The translations under genes and the position numbers were made by a program. A stretch of DNA of 64,000 nt. Source: Aldehydirespirator sp965116865 (GTDB taxonomy: Bacteria > Actinomycetota > Acidimicrobiia > Acidimicrobiales > Aldehydirespiratoraceae). Location of the stretch: NCBI GenBank assembly GCA_965116865.1, contig OZ220727.1, positions 1,302,001 through 1,366,000 on the forward strand, read 5' to 3'. A model generated the notes under the pieces. It did not search any database and was not told the DNA's origin. It was given only the letters and a program-made list of their open reading frames with translations. This document shows, piece by piece, positions 50,894 to 62,500 of the stretch; position 1 is the first letter of the stretch; each line of letters opens with the position of its first letter.

Positions 50894-53800
50894 TCAGGTG
50901 CTGGCGCGGGTGATGGTGACGGTGTAGGTGTAGGTGTCGGTCCCGTTGGGCGCGGTCACCTCGATGGTGATGGTGTTCACCCCGGTGGCGAGGTTGACCT
51001 GGTAGCCCTCAGTTTTGTCGTCGGCGTCTTCGGTTACGTCTTCGGTGCTGTCATCGCTGTCGGCCGCGGTGATGGCCACTGCTGAGTCGCCGCGGTCGAA
51101 GGCCGCCACCGCGTCGACGGTGGTGGTCGACACGCTGTTGGCGACCTCGGCTGTGTAGTCGGGTTTGCCGTGGATGAAGTGGCCGAAGTCGACGTCGCTC
51201 ATCGTCAGCGAGTGCAGTTTGGCGTTGGCGGGCAGGCTGAACGCCCTGATGCCCGCCGAGTCCCGGGTCTCGACGCTGTCGTAGGGGACGTCCAGGACCC
51301 ACATGGTGCGGCCGTCGGACCACAGGCCGCGGGGGTGGGTGACGCCGTCCGCTCCGACGGGGATGTCCATGCCCGGCACCCGGGCGCCGTCGGAGAGCGC
51401 GTACGCCTCGAGCCGCGATGTGGCGTCGCCCTCGTTGGAGGCGACCCACATGACCGTGCCGTCGGACCACAGAGCGAACGACAGCCTGTTCGAGGCTGCA
51501 AATCTGGAGTCCCCGGTAGTGGTGACGGTGATGTCGCGGTCGGGCTTTCGGGCCTTGGTGGCGAAGTCGAACGCTTGGAGTTTGCCTCCCTTGGGCAAGC
51601 TGTCGAAGGCACGTCGGCCGTCGACTGAGGCCACCCATATCGTCTCGCCGTCGGACCACAAGTCCCGCGGCCCCAGGGTGTCGAAGAACGACTCGGTGTC
51701 GATGTGCACCGCGGTCGATTTCGATGACGCCATGTCGATGGCTTCGATATAGGGGTGCCATGAGTTGCTGTTGATCCAGGGCTGGGCGACCCACATGGTG
51801 TCGCCGTCGGACCACAGGCCGGTGTCGTACCAGCTGTGCTCTGGGCTGCGCTGAATGTCCTGCTGGGACTGGCGATCCCCGGAGTCGAGATCGAAAGCGT
51901 GCATCGTGTACAGACCGGAGGACAGGACCCACATGGTGTCGCCGTCGGACCAAATGTCGTAGGGGATCACCAGCAGCTCCCCGTAGTCGAGGTAAAACCC
52001 GACAAGCAGGTCTTTGCTGGTGTCGCGTCTGGTCCGCTGGAGGTGCACTGTGTAGACCTTCGCGGGGGAGCCGTCTTGGGGGGTGACGGTGACGGTGACG
52101 GCGGCCGGCCCGCCGCCGTCGATGTCGATCTGGTGCTCTTCGGTGCCGCCGTCGTCGTCCGCGGGCAGAACGGTTGCCGTCGCGTCGCTGTCTGTTGGGG
52201 TGGCGGTGACCGTGGTCGTGAATCCGTCGTCGGACTGGTCGTTCGTGAGCCGGTAGGTGTAGTCGGTGATCTCCGGGTCGAATGCCGGCGAGAGCGTCAC
52301 GCCCGACAGGCTGAGCGCGGACAGCGTGTTGTCGCTCGACAGGGTCCCCGAAGTGCCGTCGAGCTTGGTGAGCTTCAGCGTGTATTTCATCGACTCGCCG
52401 TCTCTGGTGAGCGTGACGGTGATGTCGGTGACCCCGTCGGCGTCGAGGCTCACCTGGTGGCCCGACTCGTTGGTGTCGGCGTCCGCGGGCGAGATCGCCA
52501 CCGTCGCGCCGGCGTGGATCGACTCGGCCTCCACCGTCACCTCGGTGACGTCGGCCGCGACGTTGCGGGCATAGGCGGTGACCGAGGGGGTGAAGTCGTC
52601 GAGGTTGACGCCGCTCACCTCGAGGCGCCGCAGGCCGTTCTGCTCCAGCGTCAGCTTGTAGGTCTGCGCATGCTCGGGCGGCACCAGCGAGACATTCGAT
52701 TTCAGGGTGAGCGTGGTGGAACCGTCGGCGTCGAGGCTGACCCGTTGCTCTAGGCTGCCGGAGCGGTACGGGCCTCCGTCGATGGACACTACGAGATCGC
52801 CACGATTTGAGATCGCCATCAGGCTCACTTCGGTGAGGTCGGGGGACACCTCGTGGGCGAACTCCGTCGCGACCGGGTCCCAGCCCGGCAAATCCGCGCC
52901 GTTGAGACGTACAAGCCTTATGCGGTTGTCCCTGCCGCTCGGCGTCGGCGGAACCCGAATCCCCACCTTGCTGACCAACGTCTCGCGGTTGCCTGTGGGG
53001 CCTTGGACGACGGTGATGGTGATGTTGACCTCGCCGCGCGAGGGGACGTTCACCTGGTGCCCGTCGGTGTCGTTGTCGGCGTCGGCGGGGAGGATGGTGA
53101 TCTCTGCGTCGGATCGCAGCGGCTTGGCGTCGATGGTCACCTGGGTGGTGCCGAAGGCGACATAGGTCCAGCCCCTGACCCGTTCGGATCTTCTGTCCCC
53201 TATCCAGTCCTTGCCGTCGATGGCGAAGCGGCGCAGGCGTGCGTCGGCGGGCAGGTTGTAGACGAACACTTTGGTGGTGTCGGCGTCGGCGACCCAGAGC
53301 TGGGACCGGTCCGACCACATGGCCAGCGGCTGGTCGTTGTCGTCGGAGAGCCTCTGGTCGGCGTCGGACAGGCGCCGTTTGATGTCGCGCCTCCATTCCC
53401 TGTCACCGTTGTCGAGGCGGTACGCGTAGACCCGGGCGTCGGTGCGGTCCGACACCCACAGGGTCGCGCCGTCGGACCACACCCCGACGGGATCGTCGTT
53501 GGGGCGGCCCGGCGTGTCGATGGTGCGCTCGAGGGCCTTGGTGGAGCGGTCGTAGACGTAGATCTTGGCGTCGTCGGCGTCGGCGACGTAGATGTGGGAC
53601 GTGTCGGCCCATATCCCCATCGGGTTGGCGTTGCCCGCTGCCGCAAGCGTCGTGAAGTCAGCGGCGGACTTGCGGGCGCCCGCCTCGATCGCGGGATCGG
53701 CGTCGGAGTCCGCGTTGCGGTGGTAGGCCAGGATGGCTGCGGTCTCGCTGCTGGTGACCCACACGGTGTCGGCGTCCATCCACAGCCCGTGCGACGTGCC

Positions 53801-55477
53801 GGCCTGCGTGGGGTTGTCGGTGGACGCCGGCAGGGCCAAGTCGATGTCCTTGGCGGTGTCGCGGGCACCGCTCGACAGCGTGTAGGCGTAGATCTTGCCG
53901 TCCCAGTCGCCGGTGCTGCCCCGCGCCGACACCCAGATGGTCGTGCCGTCGGACCAGAACGCCTGCGCGACCAGATTCCCGGTGGCCAGGTCCGAGGCGA
54001 TGTCGTCGGAGCTGGCGGCCGACCACTGCATGCTCGACGCCCCCCACGCGCCCGGCGGCCACTTGGCGCCCGACGGCCCCGTTGCCGCGTCCCGCCCGTT
54101 TGGCGACAGCTCGAACACATCGCCGCCGACGGGCCCCGGCGGGCCCGTCGCCGCGGCGCGCGACACCGGGTCGGCGGGGAACTCGATGAATGGCACGCCG
54201 TCGTTTGTGGTGCGCAGTTGCGCGACGGCGTCGGCGCCTTGGGTGAGCCCGGCTGCGGCGGAGCCTGCCGGCGGCGTCGCGACCGCAATGATTGCGCTGG
54301 GCAATCCGCCGGTGCCCACCTCGTGCCCGTCGGCAGCGACCGCGCCCGCGACGACGCTCACCACATAGCGGTACTGCATGCCTGGCTGTACGGTGTCGTC
54401 GAAGAACTGGTAGCCGGTGCGGCCCCGCTCCCACTCCACGCGGCCCACCTCGTATATCGGCGTGCGCCGGGTGCTGGTGGTGCGCAAGACGCGCACTGAG
54501 AACACCTCTGCCCACGACGGCTGTTCGGGCACCGTCCAGCTCAGCGCCACCCCGCCGTTTCGCGTCACCGCCCCCAGGCCCTCAGCAGCCGCCGGCGGCT
54601 CGGACTCGACGGTGACCGCCACCGCATCGGAAAACGTGTCGGCGATGCGGCTGTGACCGCCGCCGTCTGTGGCGGCCCGGCTGGCCTCCAACCTCACCCG
54701 ATACTCATACACCTTGCCCGCCACGACGCCGCTGGTGTCGTAGAACTCGGCCTCGCCGGTGTCTGGGTCCACCCGGCCGCTCGACACCCAGCTCAACGTC
54801 GACCACGCCCCGCCCTGCTCGCGGCGCTCCACATACATGTCGTCGATCGACAAGTCCCCGTACCCGCGATCGGGCTGATGCGGCGCCACCCACACCAGCC
54901 GCACCGAACGATGAGTCGCCGTCGCCGACAACCCCCAAGGCGCCAACACCTCCACCGGCTCAGCGGCCTCGGCCAAAGACACCGAGAACGCCGCCTCCAA
55001 CACCCCCAACATTTCCCCAGACAGCCGCCGCCCCGAATACGCCACCGCCCGCAACAAATACTCACCCTGCGGCAACGCCCCACCGTTCAGCCGCCTCGCC
55101 CCGCCGCTGGCGTAGTCCCCATACAGCGAATACGGCGCCCAGTTCTCCGTCTTGGGCCCAACCGACCTCACACCCGACAGCTCCAAACTCACACTGCCCA
55201 CCGAGCTGCCCGACACCAACTCAACCCGAAACCCATAACTGCCGCCACCAGGATCAGCCACCACCACACTCGAGCCGCCCACCAGCGTCGCAACCACCGA
55301 CTGATCCGACGCATCCACCAGGGTGAGCCCCGCCAACGGCCCCGACCCCGCACCGCCACCCTCCTGCTGGGCCGCGGCGGGCACCGCCGGCACCCCCACC
55401 AACGACACAACCAACAGGACCGCCAACAGCCGCGGCCGACCCGTGGTGCAACCAAGCCCGCCGCGCCCTGACACCAT
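50894..55477 (-). CDS. Large secreted protein with fibronectin-like, propeller and cadherin-like domains
   Basis: This 1,527-residue exported protein starts at ATG 55477, which gives a signal peptide (RLLAVLLVVSLVGVPAVPAA, then AQQ). The first 400 residues hold fibronectin type III-like modules (for example PWGLSATATHRSVRLVWVAP). Two sets of five WSDG-type motifs (FWSDGTTIWVS, GVWSDGATLWVS, then DIWSDGDTMWVL, GLWSDGRTMWVL and others) mark two beta-propeller-like blocks. Cadherin-like beta-sandwich repeats (PF12733 type, such as LRRLEVSGVNLDDFTPSVTA) lie before, between and after them and close the protein (TYTYTVTITRAST). There is no sorting signal or C-terminal anchor. A role in surface adhesion or carbohydrate binding is likely; partners are unknown. 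Confidence 0.85.
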   Translation of the reverse strand: MVSGRGGLGCTTGRPRLLAVLLVVSLVGVPAVPAAAQQEGGGAGSGPLAGLTLVDASDQSVVATLVGGSSVVVADPGGGSYGFRVELVSGSSVGSVSLELSGVRSVGPKTENWAPYSLYGDYASGGARRLNGGALPQGEYLLRAVAYSGRRLSGEMLGVLEAAFSVSLAEAAEPVEVLAPWGLSATATHRSVRLVWVAPHQPDRGYGDLSIDDMYVERREQGGAWSTLSWVSSGRVDPDTGEAEFYDTSGVVAGKVYEYRVRLEASRAATDGGGHSRIADTFSDAVAVTVESEPPAAAEGLGAVTRNGGVALSWTVPEQPSWAEVFSVRVLRTTSTRRTPIYEVGRVEWERGRTGYQFFDDTVQPGMQYRYVVSVVAGAVAADGHEVGTGGLPSAIIAVATPPAGSAAAGLTQGADAVAQLRTTNDGVPFIEFPADPVSRAAATGPPGPVGGDVFELSPNGRDAATGPSGAKWPPGAWGASSMQWSAASSDDIASDLATGNLVAQAFWSDGTTIWVSARGSTGDWDGKIYAYTLSSGARDTAKDIDLALPASTDNPTQAGTSHGLWMDADTVWVTSSETAAILAYHRNADSDADPAIEAGARKSAADFTTLAAAGNANPMGIWADTSHIYVADADDAKIYVYDRSTKALERTIDTPGRPNDDPVGVWSDGATLWVSDRTDARVYAYRLDNGDREWRRDIKRRLSDADQRLSDDNDQPLAMWSDRSQLWVADADTTKVFVYNLPADARLRRFAIDGKDWIGDRRSERVRGWTYVAFGTTQVTIDAKPLRSDAEITILPADADNDTDGHQVNVPSRGEVNITITVVQGPTGNRETLVSKVGIRVPPTPSGRDNRIRLVRLNGADLPGWDPVATEFAHEVSPDLTEVSLMAISNRGDLVVSIDGGPYRSGSLEQRVSLDADGSTTLTLKSNVSLVPPEHAQTYKLTLEQNGLRRLEVSGVNLDDFTPSVTAYARNVAADVTEVTVEAESIHAGATVAISPADADTNESGHQVSLDADGVTDITVTLTRDGESMKYTLKLTKLDGTSGTLSSDNTLSALSLSGVTLSPAFDPEITDYTYRLTNDQSDDGFTTTVTATPTDSDATATVLPADDDGGTEEHQIDIDGGGPAAVTVTVTPQDGSPAKVYTVHLQRTRRDTSKDLLVGFYLDYGELLVIPYDIWSDGDTMWVLSSGLYTMHAFDLDSGDRQSQQDIQRSPEHSWYDTGLWSDGDTMWVAQPWINSNSWHPYIEAIDMASSKSTAVHIDTESFFDTLGPRDLWSDGETIWVASVDGRRAFDSLPKGGKLQAFDFATKARKPDRDITVTTTGDSRFAASNRLSFALWSDGTVMWVASNEGDATSRLEAYALSDGARVPGMDIPVGADGVTHPRGLWSDGRTMWVLDVPYDSVETRDSAGIRAFSLPANAKLHSLTMSDVDFGHFIHGKPDYTAEVANSVSTTTVDAVAAFDRGDSAVAITAADSDDSTEDVTEDADDKTEGYQVNLATGVNTITIEVTAPNGTDTYTYTVTITRAST

Positions 55478-55655
55478 CGCGCCTCTCTCCCCAACTCGAA
55501 GACCCCAACTGCCCAAACGGACAGAAGGAAGAACCGATCCAAGCGTAACGGGCGCAACAAGCAGCTCCACGCGAAACAGGTCGGAGCACGGGCCGTGCAG
55601 GCGCTGTGGACGAGTCTCAGCCGCGGCCGGCTCGAAGTGTCAGCCGATGCCGCGC

Positions 55656-56468
55656 CTAGAGCTCGGTGACGCCGATGGCGTGCTCGCCCGATGCGGCGTA
55701 GTAGAGCCAGCGGCGGCCGCCGTCGTCGAGCAGGCAAGGGTCGCGCAGACCGTTCTGGGGCGACGCGGCCAAGCCTCTCGCCACCGGCTTGAGCGGCTCG
55801 TCGGAACCCTCCCACGGCTCGATGGGCCGCATCACGTCGCTGGCCGGTCCGGGCGTCCACTGGTGCCGGCCGCCCGAGGTGTCGATCACGGTGCGGTAGA
55901 TCCGCTCCGACGCCTCGAAGCAGCGGGTGAACAGCATCTCCAGCTCTTGGCGCTCCGGCCGGTACGACACGCAGCTGTGGCGGATCTCGTCGTCGTCGAA
56001 CAGCATCGGCCCGTACTCGAAGCCCCGCAGCCCGTCGACCGAGCGCACCACCTGGGAGGGCATGGCCACCCCGTACCAGGCGCCGCCGGCGCGGAACATC
56101 CGCAGACAGCTGCGGGACACGGCCACCACCGGCTCAACCAACTCGAAGTCCCGGCCACCGTCCGACGTGGCCACCATGGTCTTCTGGTTCAGCGACGGGC
56201 ACTCGCTCCAGCACAGCAGACAGCCTCCCACCGACGCCGGGACCATCCCGTGGAAGTACATGACGAACCGCTGCCGCCGACGATCGGCATGGACATCAGG
56301 CGAGGCGACGTGAGGCTGGCAGTCCGACGGAGTGTCGTCCACATCGAGCACGTCGGGCTCGACCATACGCCACGGCCCAGCAGGCTCGTCGGCGGCAACC
56401 AGGCGAATCGACAGTCCAAGATCGTAAGCAAATACATCAGACAACGGCCCGGCCGGTCCGACATCCAC
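55656..56468 (-). CDS. Five-bladed propeller protein, GH43/GH32-like
   Basis: A protein of about 270 residues with repeated blade signatures of glycosidase-like propellers: HVASPDVHADRRRQRFVMYF, CLRMFRAGGAWYGVAMPSQV and NGLRDPCLLDDGGRRWLYYA. The final DPCLLDDGGRRWLYYAASGE is very close to GH43-type blades. GTG 56468 is the only usable start; no ribosome-binding site is obvious, and the reading frame upstream closes at a TAG only 51 bp away, right next to the first CRISPR repeat. The N-terminus may have been cut by array growth. Its role, possibly glycan processing, is not proven. Confidence 0.65.
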   Translation of the reverse strand: MDVGPAGPLSDVFAYDLGLSIRLVAADEPAGPWRMVEPDVLDVDDTPSDCQPHVASPDVHADRRRQRFVMYFHGMVPASVGGCLLCWSECPSLNQKTMVATSDGGRDFELVEPVVAVSRSCLRMFRAGGAWYGVAMPSQVVRSVDGLRGFEYGPMLFDDDEIRHSCVSYRPERQELEMLFTRCFEASERIYRTVIDTSGGRHQWTPGPASDVMRPIEPWEGSDEPLKPVARGLAASPQNGLRDPCLLDDGGRRWLYYAASGEHAIGVTEL

Positions 56469-56519
56469 CCGGGCGCGGCCAACACCGACGGCCCGTTCAC
56501 GTTGAACCGCTATCTAGGT

Positions 56520-59500
56520 CCTTCAATGGAGGGCCGGGCAATTGCCCGGCCTGACGACCCCAACCCGAGCCGCCCGGCACGTATCGGCTCGTCCTTCAAT
56601 GGAGGGCCGGGCAATTGCCCGGCCTGACACGATGTGGTCCACCTCCGTCGCCGGCGCGCCGCACGCCCTTCAATGGAGGGCCGGGCAATTGCCCGGCCTG
56701 ACACGAGTATTCCGTCGTGGTCCACGCTCGTGGAGGACGCCTTCAATGGAGGGCCGGGCAATTGCCCGGCCTGACCGTTGAATGGTCCTCGGTCTGGTCC
56801 TTCGACAGCCCCCTTCAATGGAGGGCCGGGCAATTGCCCGGCCTGACTGGTCGGCCGCCGAGGCCCCTCCCCGCCGACCGAACCTTCAATGGAGGGCCGG
56901 GCAATTGCCCGGCCTGACGTGTGATGGTGCTGGAGGCGCTGCGCCTCGCTCGGGCTCCTTCAATGGAGGGCCGGGCAATTGCCCGGCCTGACCAGACCCA
57001 CCGACACCGTCGACAGCACCATCGCCGACCTTCAATGGAGGGCCGGGCAATTGCCCGGCCTGACAATCCGGCTGTATACTTCTGAGAAATCCGCGAAACA
57101 CCTTCAATGGAGGGCCGGGCAATTGCCCGGCCTGACCGCGGTCGCGCGGAGCCGGTCCGTGCCGTGGTCGCGCCTTCAATGGAGGGCCGGGCAATTGCCC
57201 GGCCTGACCTCCAGGTCGGCGTCGCTCTGGCCCGCCCCGATCCGGCCTTCAATGGAGGGCCGGGCAATTGCCCGGCCTGACTACTCATGAGCAGACAGAT
57301 TGAAGGCCAACTTTCCTTCCCTTCAATGGAGGGCCGGGCAATTGCCCGGCCTGACGTGGAGCGGTAGCCGTCCGGCACCGCGAACCACTTCCTTCAATGG
57401 AGGGCCGGGCAATTGCCCGGCCTGACTGGGGGTTTTCGGGTGAGTGTGGTTCGGGGGTTTTACCCCCTTCAATGGAGGGCCGGGCAATTGCCCGGCCTGA
57501 CTGCCTTCCTGGTGCGTTGGTCGCCGACCGCAGCGAACCTTCAATGGAGGGCCGGGCAATTGCCCGGCCTGACATGACCGCCGCGGACGGCGACCATGCC
57601 TGGGTATGTCCTTCAATGGAGGGCCGGGCAATTGCCCGGCCTGACCGGAAGCGTCGGCGTGTACGGTGAAGGCGTCGTCGCGCCTTCAATGGAGGGCCGG
57701 GCAATTGCCCGGCCTGACCCTCCAGGCGTGTGTGGTACTCGTCGCGGGTCCGTGCCCTTCAATGGAGGGCCGGGCAATTGCCCGGCCTGACCACCGCTCC
57801 CGCAGGAACCGCCCCACCGCCGCCGGCCCTTCAATGGAGGGCCGGGCAATTGCCCGGCCTGACGACCAGCGTTGTCCGCTACGGATCAGCAACCGTCACC
57901 GTCCTTCAATGGAGGGCCGGGCAATTGCCCGGCCTGACTCCACCACACCGACCGTGGCCGCCACGGTCGTCCTCCTTCAATGGAGGGCCGGGCAATTGCC
58001 CGGCCTGACCTCACAGCGGACGTCGCCACCGAGATCTGGGCCGGCGTCCTTCAATGGAGGGCCGGGCAATTGCCCGGCCTGACCGCTGTGCAGCGCGTCG
58101 GCCTCGACGCGCTGCACGCCAACCTTCAATGGAGGGCCGGGCAATTGCCCGGCCTGACCCGGCGGACATCACCCAGCTTGACACGAGCTGACCCCCTTCA
58201 ATGGAGGGCCGGGCAATTGCCCGGCCTGACATCACGTACTCGTCGTGAGTGGGCGAACCCGCCACGCCTTCAATGGAGGGCCGGGCAATTGCCCGGCCTG
58301 ACCCCGCCACCGGACAGATGTATACCCTGGGAGGGCGGTCCCTTCAATGGAGGGCCGGGCAATTGCCCGGCCTGACTGTCATCTACGCCGGGACGCAGGG
58401 CCGCTCCGATTGCCTTCAATGGAGGGCCGGGCAATTGCCCGGCCTGACCCTTGCTGCGTGCTGTCATGATGACATGATAGTCACCCTTCAATGGAGGGCC
58501 GGGCAATTGCCCGGCCTGACCCGAATTTTTACGACGCGGGGTGTAAATCCCGACCACCTTCAATGGAGGGCCGGGCAATTGCCCGGCCTGACGACACTAT
58601 ACACACGTGACAATCAGTCGGTTCAATACCCTTCAATGGAGGGCCGGGCAATTGCCCGGCCTGACGTGCCCTCATGATCCACCACGAGATTCAGCGAGCC
58701 GGTCCTTCAATGGAGGGCCGGGCAATTGCCCGGCCTGACAGGGAGAAGGGGGGGAGACAGGGGGCTGACGCGGAGGCCTTCAATGGAGGGCCGGGCAATT
58801 GCCCGGCCTGACATGAGATCGAAAGGGGGTGAATCCTAATGAACAAGATCCTTCAATGGAGGGCCGGGCAATTGCCCGGCCTGACCCCGCCTGCTCAGCG
58901 CCGGCGCCCGGGACCTGCGCCCCCTTCAATGGAGGGCCGGGCAATTGCCCGGCCTGACAGCGTGGACCACGACGGAATACTCGTCGATGACACGCCTTCA
59001 ATGGAGGGCCGGGCAATTGCCCGGCCTGACGAAACCGTACACGACGTGCTAGCGCTGTCATGAGCCCCTTCAATGGAGGGCCGGGCAATTGCCCGGCCTG
59101 ACTCCGCTCTCAGGATGATCTCCCGCAACGCCGTCTCGGTCCTTCAATGGAGGGCCGGGCAATTGCCCGGCCTGACCGGTGCCCGGGACCTGCGCCTGAA
59201 GGCCAAGCCCCGCCTTCAATGGAGGGCCGGGCAATTGCCCGGCCTGACCCCAGCGGTCCCGTGCAGCCGCCGACGCCATCAACCCCCTTCAATGGAGGGC
59301 CGGGCAATTGCCCGGCCTGACCTGCCGGACGTCCCCGCGACCCGCCGCGTGTCGTCGTCCTTCAATGGAGGGCCGGGCAATTGCCCGGCCTGACGTCGGA
59401 AACGGCCCCCGGTCGGGTTGTCAAGGTTCTACCTTCAATGGAGGGCCGGGCAATTGCCCGGCCTGACAGGCCGCCCTAACGATAAACGAATCGGGAATAT

Positions 59501-62500
59501 CCCCCTTCAATGGAGGGCCGGGCAATTGCCCGGCCTGACTTCCCGCGCGTCATCCTCATTCAAGTTCAGTTCAACAACCTTCAATGGAGGGCCGGGCAAT
59601 TGCCCGGCCTGACAGCGGCGCCGGGCGGGAGCAGCCACCCCCCGGGTGCCCTTCAATGGAGGGCCGGGCAATTGCCCGGCCTGACCGCGGCGGCTGCCGC
59701 TGCGACCGGTGCCGGCGGGCCACCTTCAATGGAGGGCCGGGCAATTGCCCGGCCTGACCGGCATCCAGCCATTCGGTAGCTTCGTGTATCCGGTACCTTC
59801 AATGGAGGGCCGGGCAATTGCCCGGCCTGACAGCAGGTCCGTTAGTCACATGGTGCACCGACGCCACCCTTCAATGGAGGGCCGGGCAATTGCCCGGCCT
59901 GACGCGGTGGAGCGGGAGCGTGACGCCCTCCAGGAGACCATCGACCCTTCAATGGAGGGCCGGGCAATTGCCCGGCCTGACCGGCGCGTACCTCATGGGC
60001 CGCCGCGACGGCGTGTCACCTTCAATGGAGGGCCGGGCAATTGCCCGGCCTGACCCGCGAGCGGCTGCGCCTCGCCGCCGCCGACGACTACCCTTCAATG
60101 GAGGGCCGGGCAATTGCCCGGCCTGACTAGATGACATCGAGAGTTACTATGAGAGTCGTGCCCCACCTTCAATGGAGGGCCGGGCAATTGCCCGGCCTGA
60201 CGTGGTGGCGTATGCGGCGGCGGCCGACTATCGGGCCCGCCTTCAATGGAGGGCCGGGCAATTGCCCGGCCTGACCATCTTCCAGTTGTGGGCTGCCTAT
60301 CGGAGTCTCAACCTTCAATGGAGGGCCGGGCAATTGCCCGGCCTGACCCAGGGCCTGCTGCGCGGCATGAGCGCCGAATTCAGCCTTCAATGGAGGGCCG
60401 GGCAATTGCCCGGCCTGACACGGGGAGCTGATCCGGTTGAGCGTCTCGGCTGAGACCTTCAATGGAGGGCCGGGCAATTGCCCGGCCTGACACGGGGAGC
60501 TGATCCGGTTGAGCGTCTCGGCTGAGACCTTCAATGGAGGGCCGGGCAATTGCCCGGCCTGACGACCGACTCTTCGTCGTCCACTGTGAGCCGGGCCTTC
60601 TCCCTTCAATGGAGGGCCGGGCAATTGCCCGGCCTGACTCCGATCTTCCATGAGCTAGGCACACCGGTGCCGATCCCTTCAATGGAGGGCCGGGCAATTG
60701 CCCGGCCTGACTGCGCCCCTCCAGCCACCACGCCGGCGGATCTATCGCCTTCAATGGAGGGCCGGGCAATTGCCCGGCCTGACCGCCTCCACCGGCACAG
60801 TGCCGTCCTCGGCGGACGCCCTTCAATGGAGGGCCGGGCAATTGCCCGGCCTGACGTGCCATACGACACAGTGTCTGATCGTCATACAAGTCCTTCAATG
60901 GAGGGCCGGGCAATTGCCCGGCCTGACCCAGCGGTCCCGTGCAGCCGCCGACCCCACCAACCCCCTTCAATGGAGGGCCGGGCAATTGCCCGGCCTGACT
61001 CTCACCCAACTGGGCACCACGACGCTGCCGTTGCTCCTTCAATGGAGGGCCGGGCAATTGCCCGGCCTGACCGCGCGGTACCGCGCTGATGATCTCGGTC
61101 ACGAACAGCCTTCAATGGAGGGCCGGGCAATTGCCCGGCCTGACTCGCATCCTTTACCACAGTCATCGTTGGGGTGATCACCTTCAATGGAGGGCCGGGC
61201 AATTGCCCGGCCTGACCGGCGACGCACCGACATACTCGCTCGACGGCGACGACCTTCAATGGAGGGCCGGGCAATTGCCCGGCCTGACAGGAGCGAGCCG
61301 TTCCCGTCGACGTGATGGAATTGCGCCTTCAATGGAGGGCCGGGCAATTGCCCGGCCTGACCAGCAGCACGTCGCTCACCGAGTCTGTCGAGTTGTCCCT
61401 TCAATGGAGGGCCGGGCAATTGCCCGGCCTGACAAGCCCGCGTCGACACCGACAAAGACTGGAAGTGTGTCCTTCAATGGAGGGCCGGGCAATTGCCCGG
61501 CCTGACCGGGTGGGTGCGGCTCGTGCGGCTCGAGGGTTTTACCCCCTTCAATGGAGGGCCGGGCAATTGCCCGGCCTGACGACATTGCAGGCCATAACGC
61601 TGCCGGCGCTGATCAACCTTCAATGGAGGGCCGGGCAATTGCCCGGCCTGACCTTCCACCTCTACTACGCCGGTGAGCACCCCTTCGTCCCTTCAATGGA
61701 GGGCCGGGCAATTGCCCGGCCTGACTGCGGCCGCCGCGGCCGATGTCGGCCACGGCGGCCGCCCTTCAATGGAGGGCCGGGCAATTGCCCGGCCTGACCC
61801 ACGGGAGAGCGCCACGCGCGGATCAAGCCGCTCAACCTTCAATGGAGGGCCGGGCAATTGCCCGGCCTGACCTGCTGGGCGGCGTTCAGCACCGGCCCGC
61901 CACGCCGCCTTCAATGGAGGGCCGGGCAATTGCCCGGCCTGACCCGTCACCCCCGCCGACTTGCCCCACGTATTTTGGACCTTCAATGGAGGGCCGGGCA
62001 ATTGCCCGGCCTGACCGCCGATGACCGGCCACGACCCGACGACGACCACGCTCGACCTTCAATGGAGGGCCGGGCAATTGCCCGGCCTGACGACGAGCTA
62101 CGCGGACAATCCGCGAAACGGCTCCGGCCTTCAATGGAGGGCCGGGCAATTGCCCGGCCTGACCTCGTCGCTGATCGACGCCCTCATCGAGGGCGTCATG
62201 CGCCTTCAATGGAGGGCCGGGCAATTGCCCGGCCTGACGCCGCGCCCGCCGAGGGTGACCCAGCAGTCGGCCTCCCTTCAATGGAGGGCCGGGCAATTGC
62301 CCGGCCTGACCACGCCGCCGACCGCCAACTCCGACGCCGACCGCAACCTTCAATGGAGGGCCGGGCAATTGCCCGGCCTGACTCGTGGCGGAAGCGCTGG
62401 TAGCGGCCGGACCCGGAGCCTTCAATGGAGGGCCGGGCAATTGCCCGGCCTGACGGCCACACAGATCACCCTGACTGTCGACAGGCTGATCCTTCAATGG

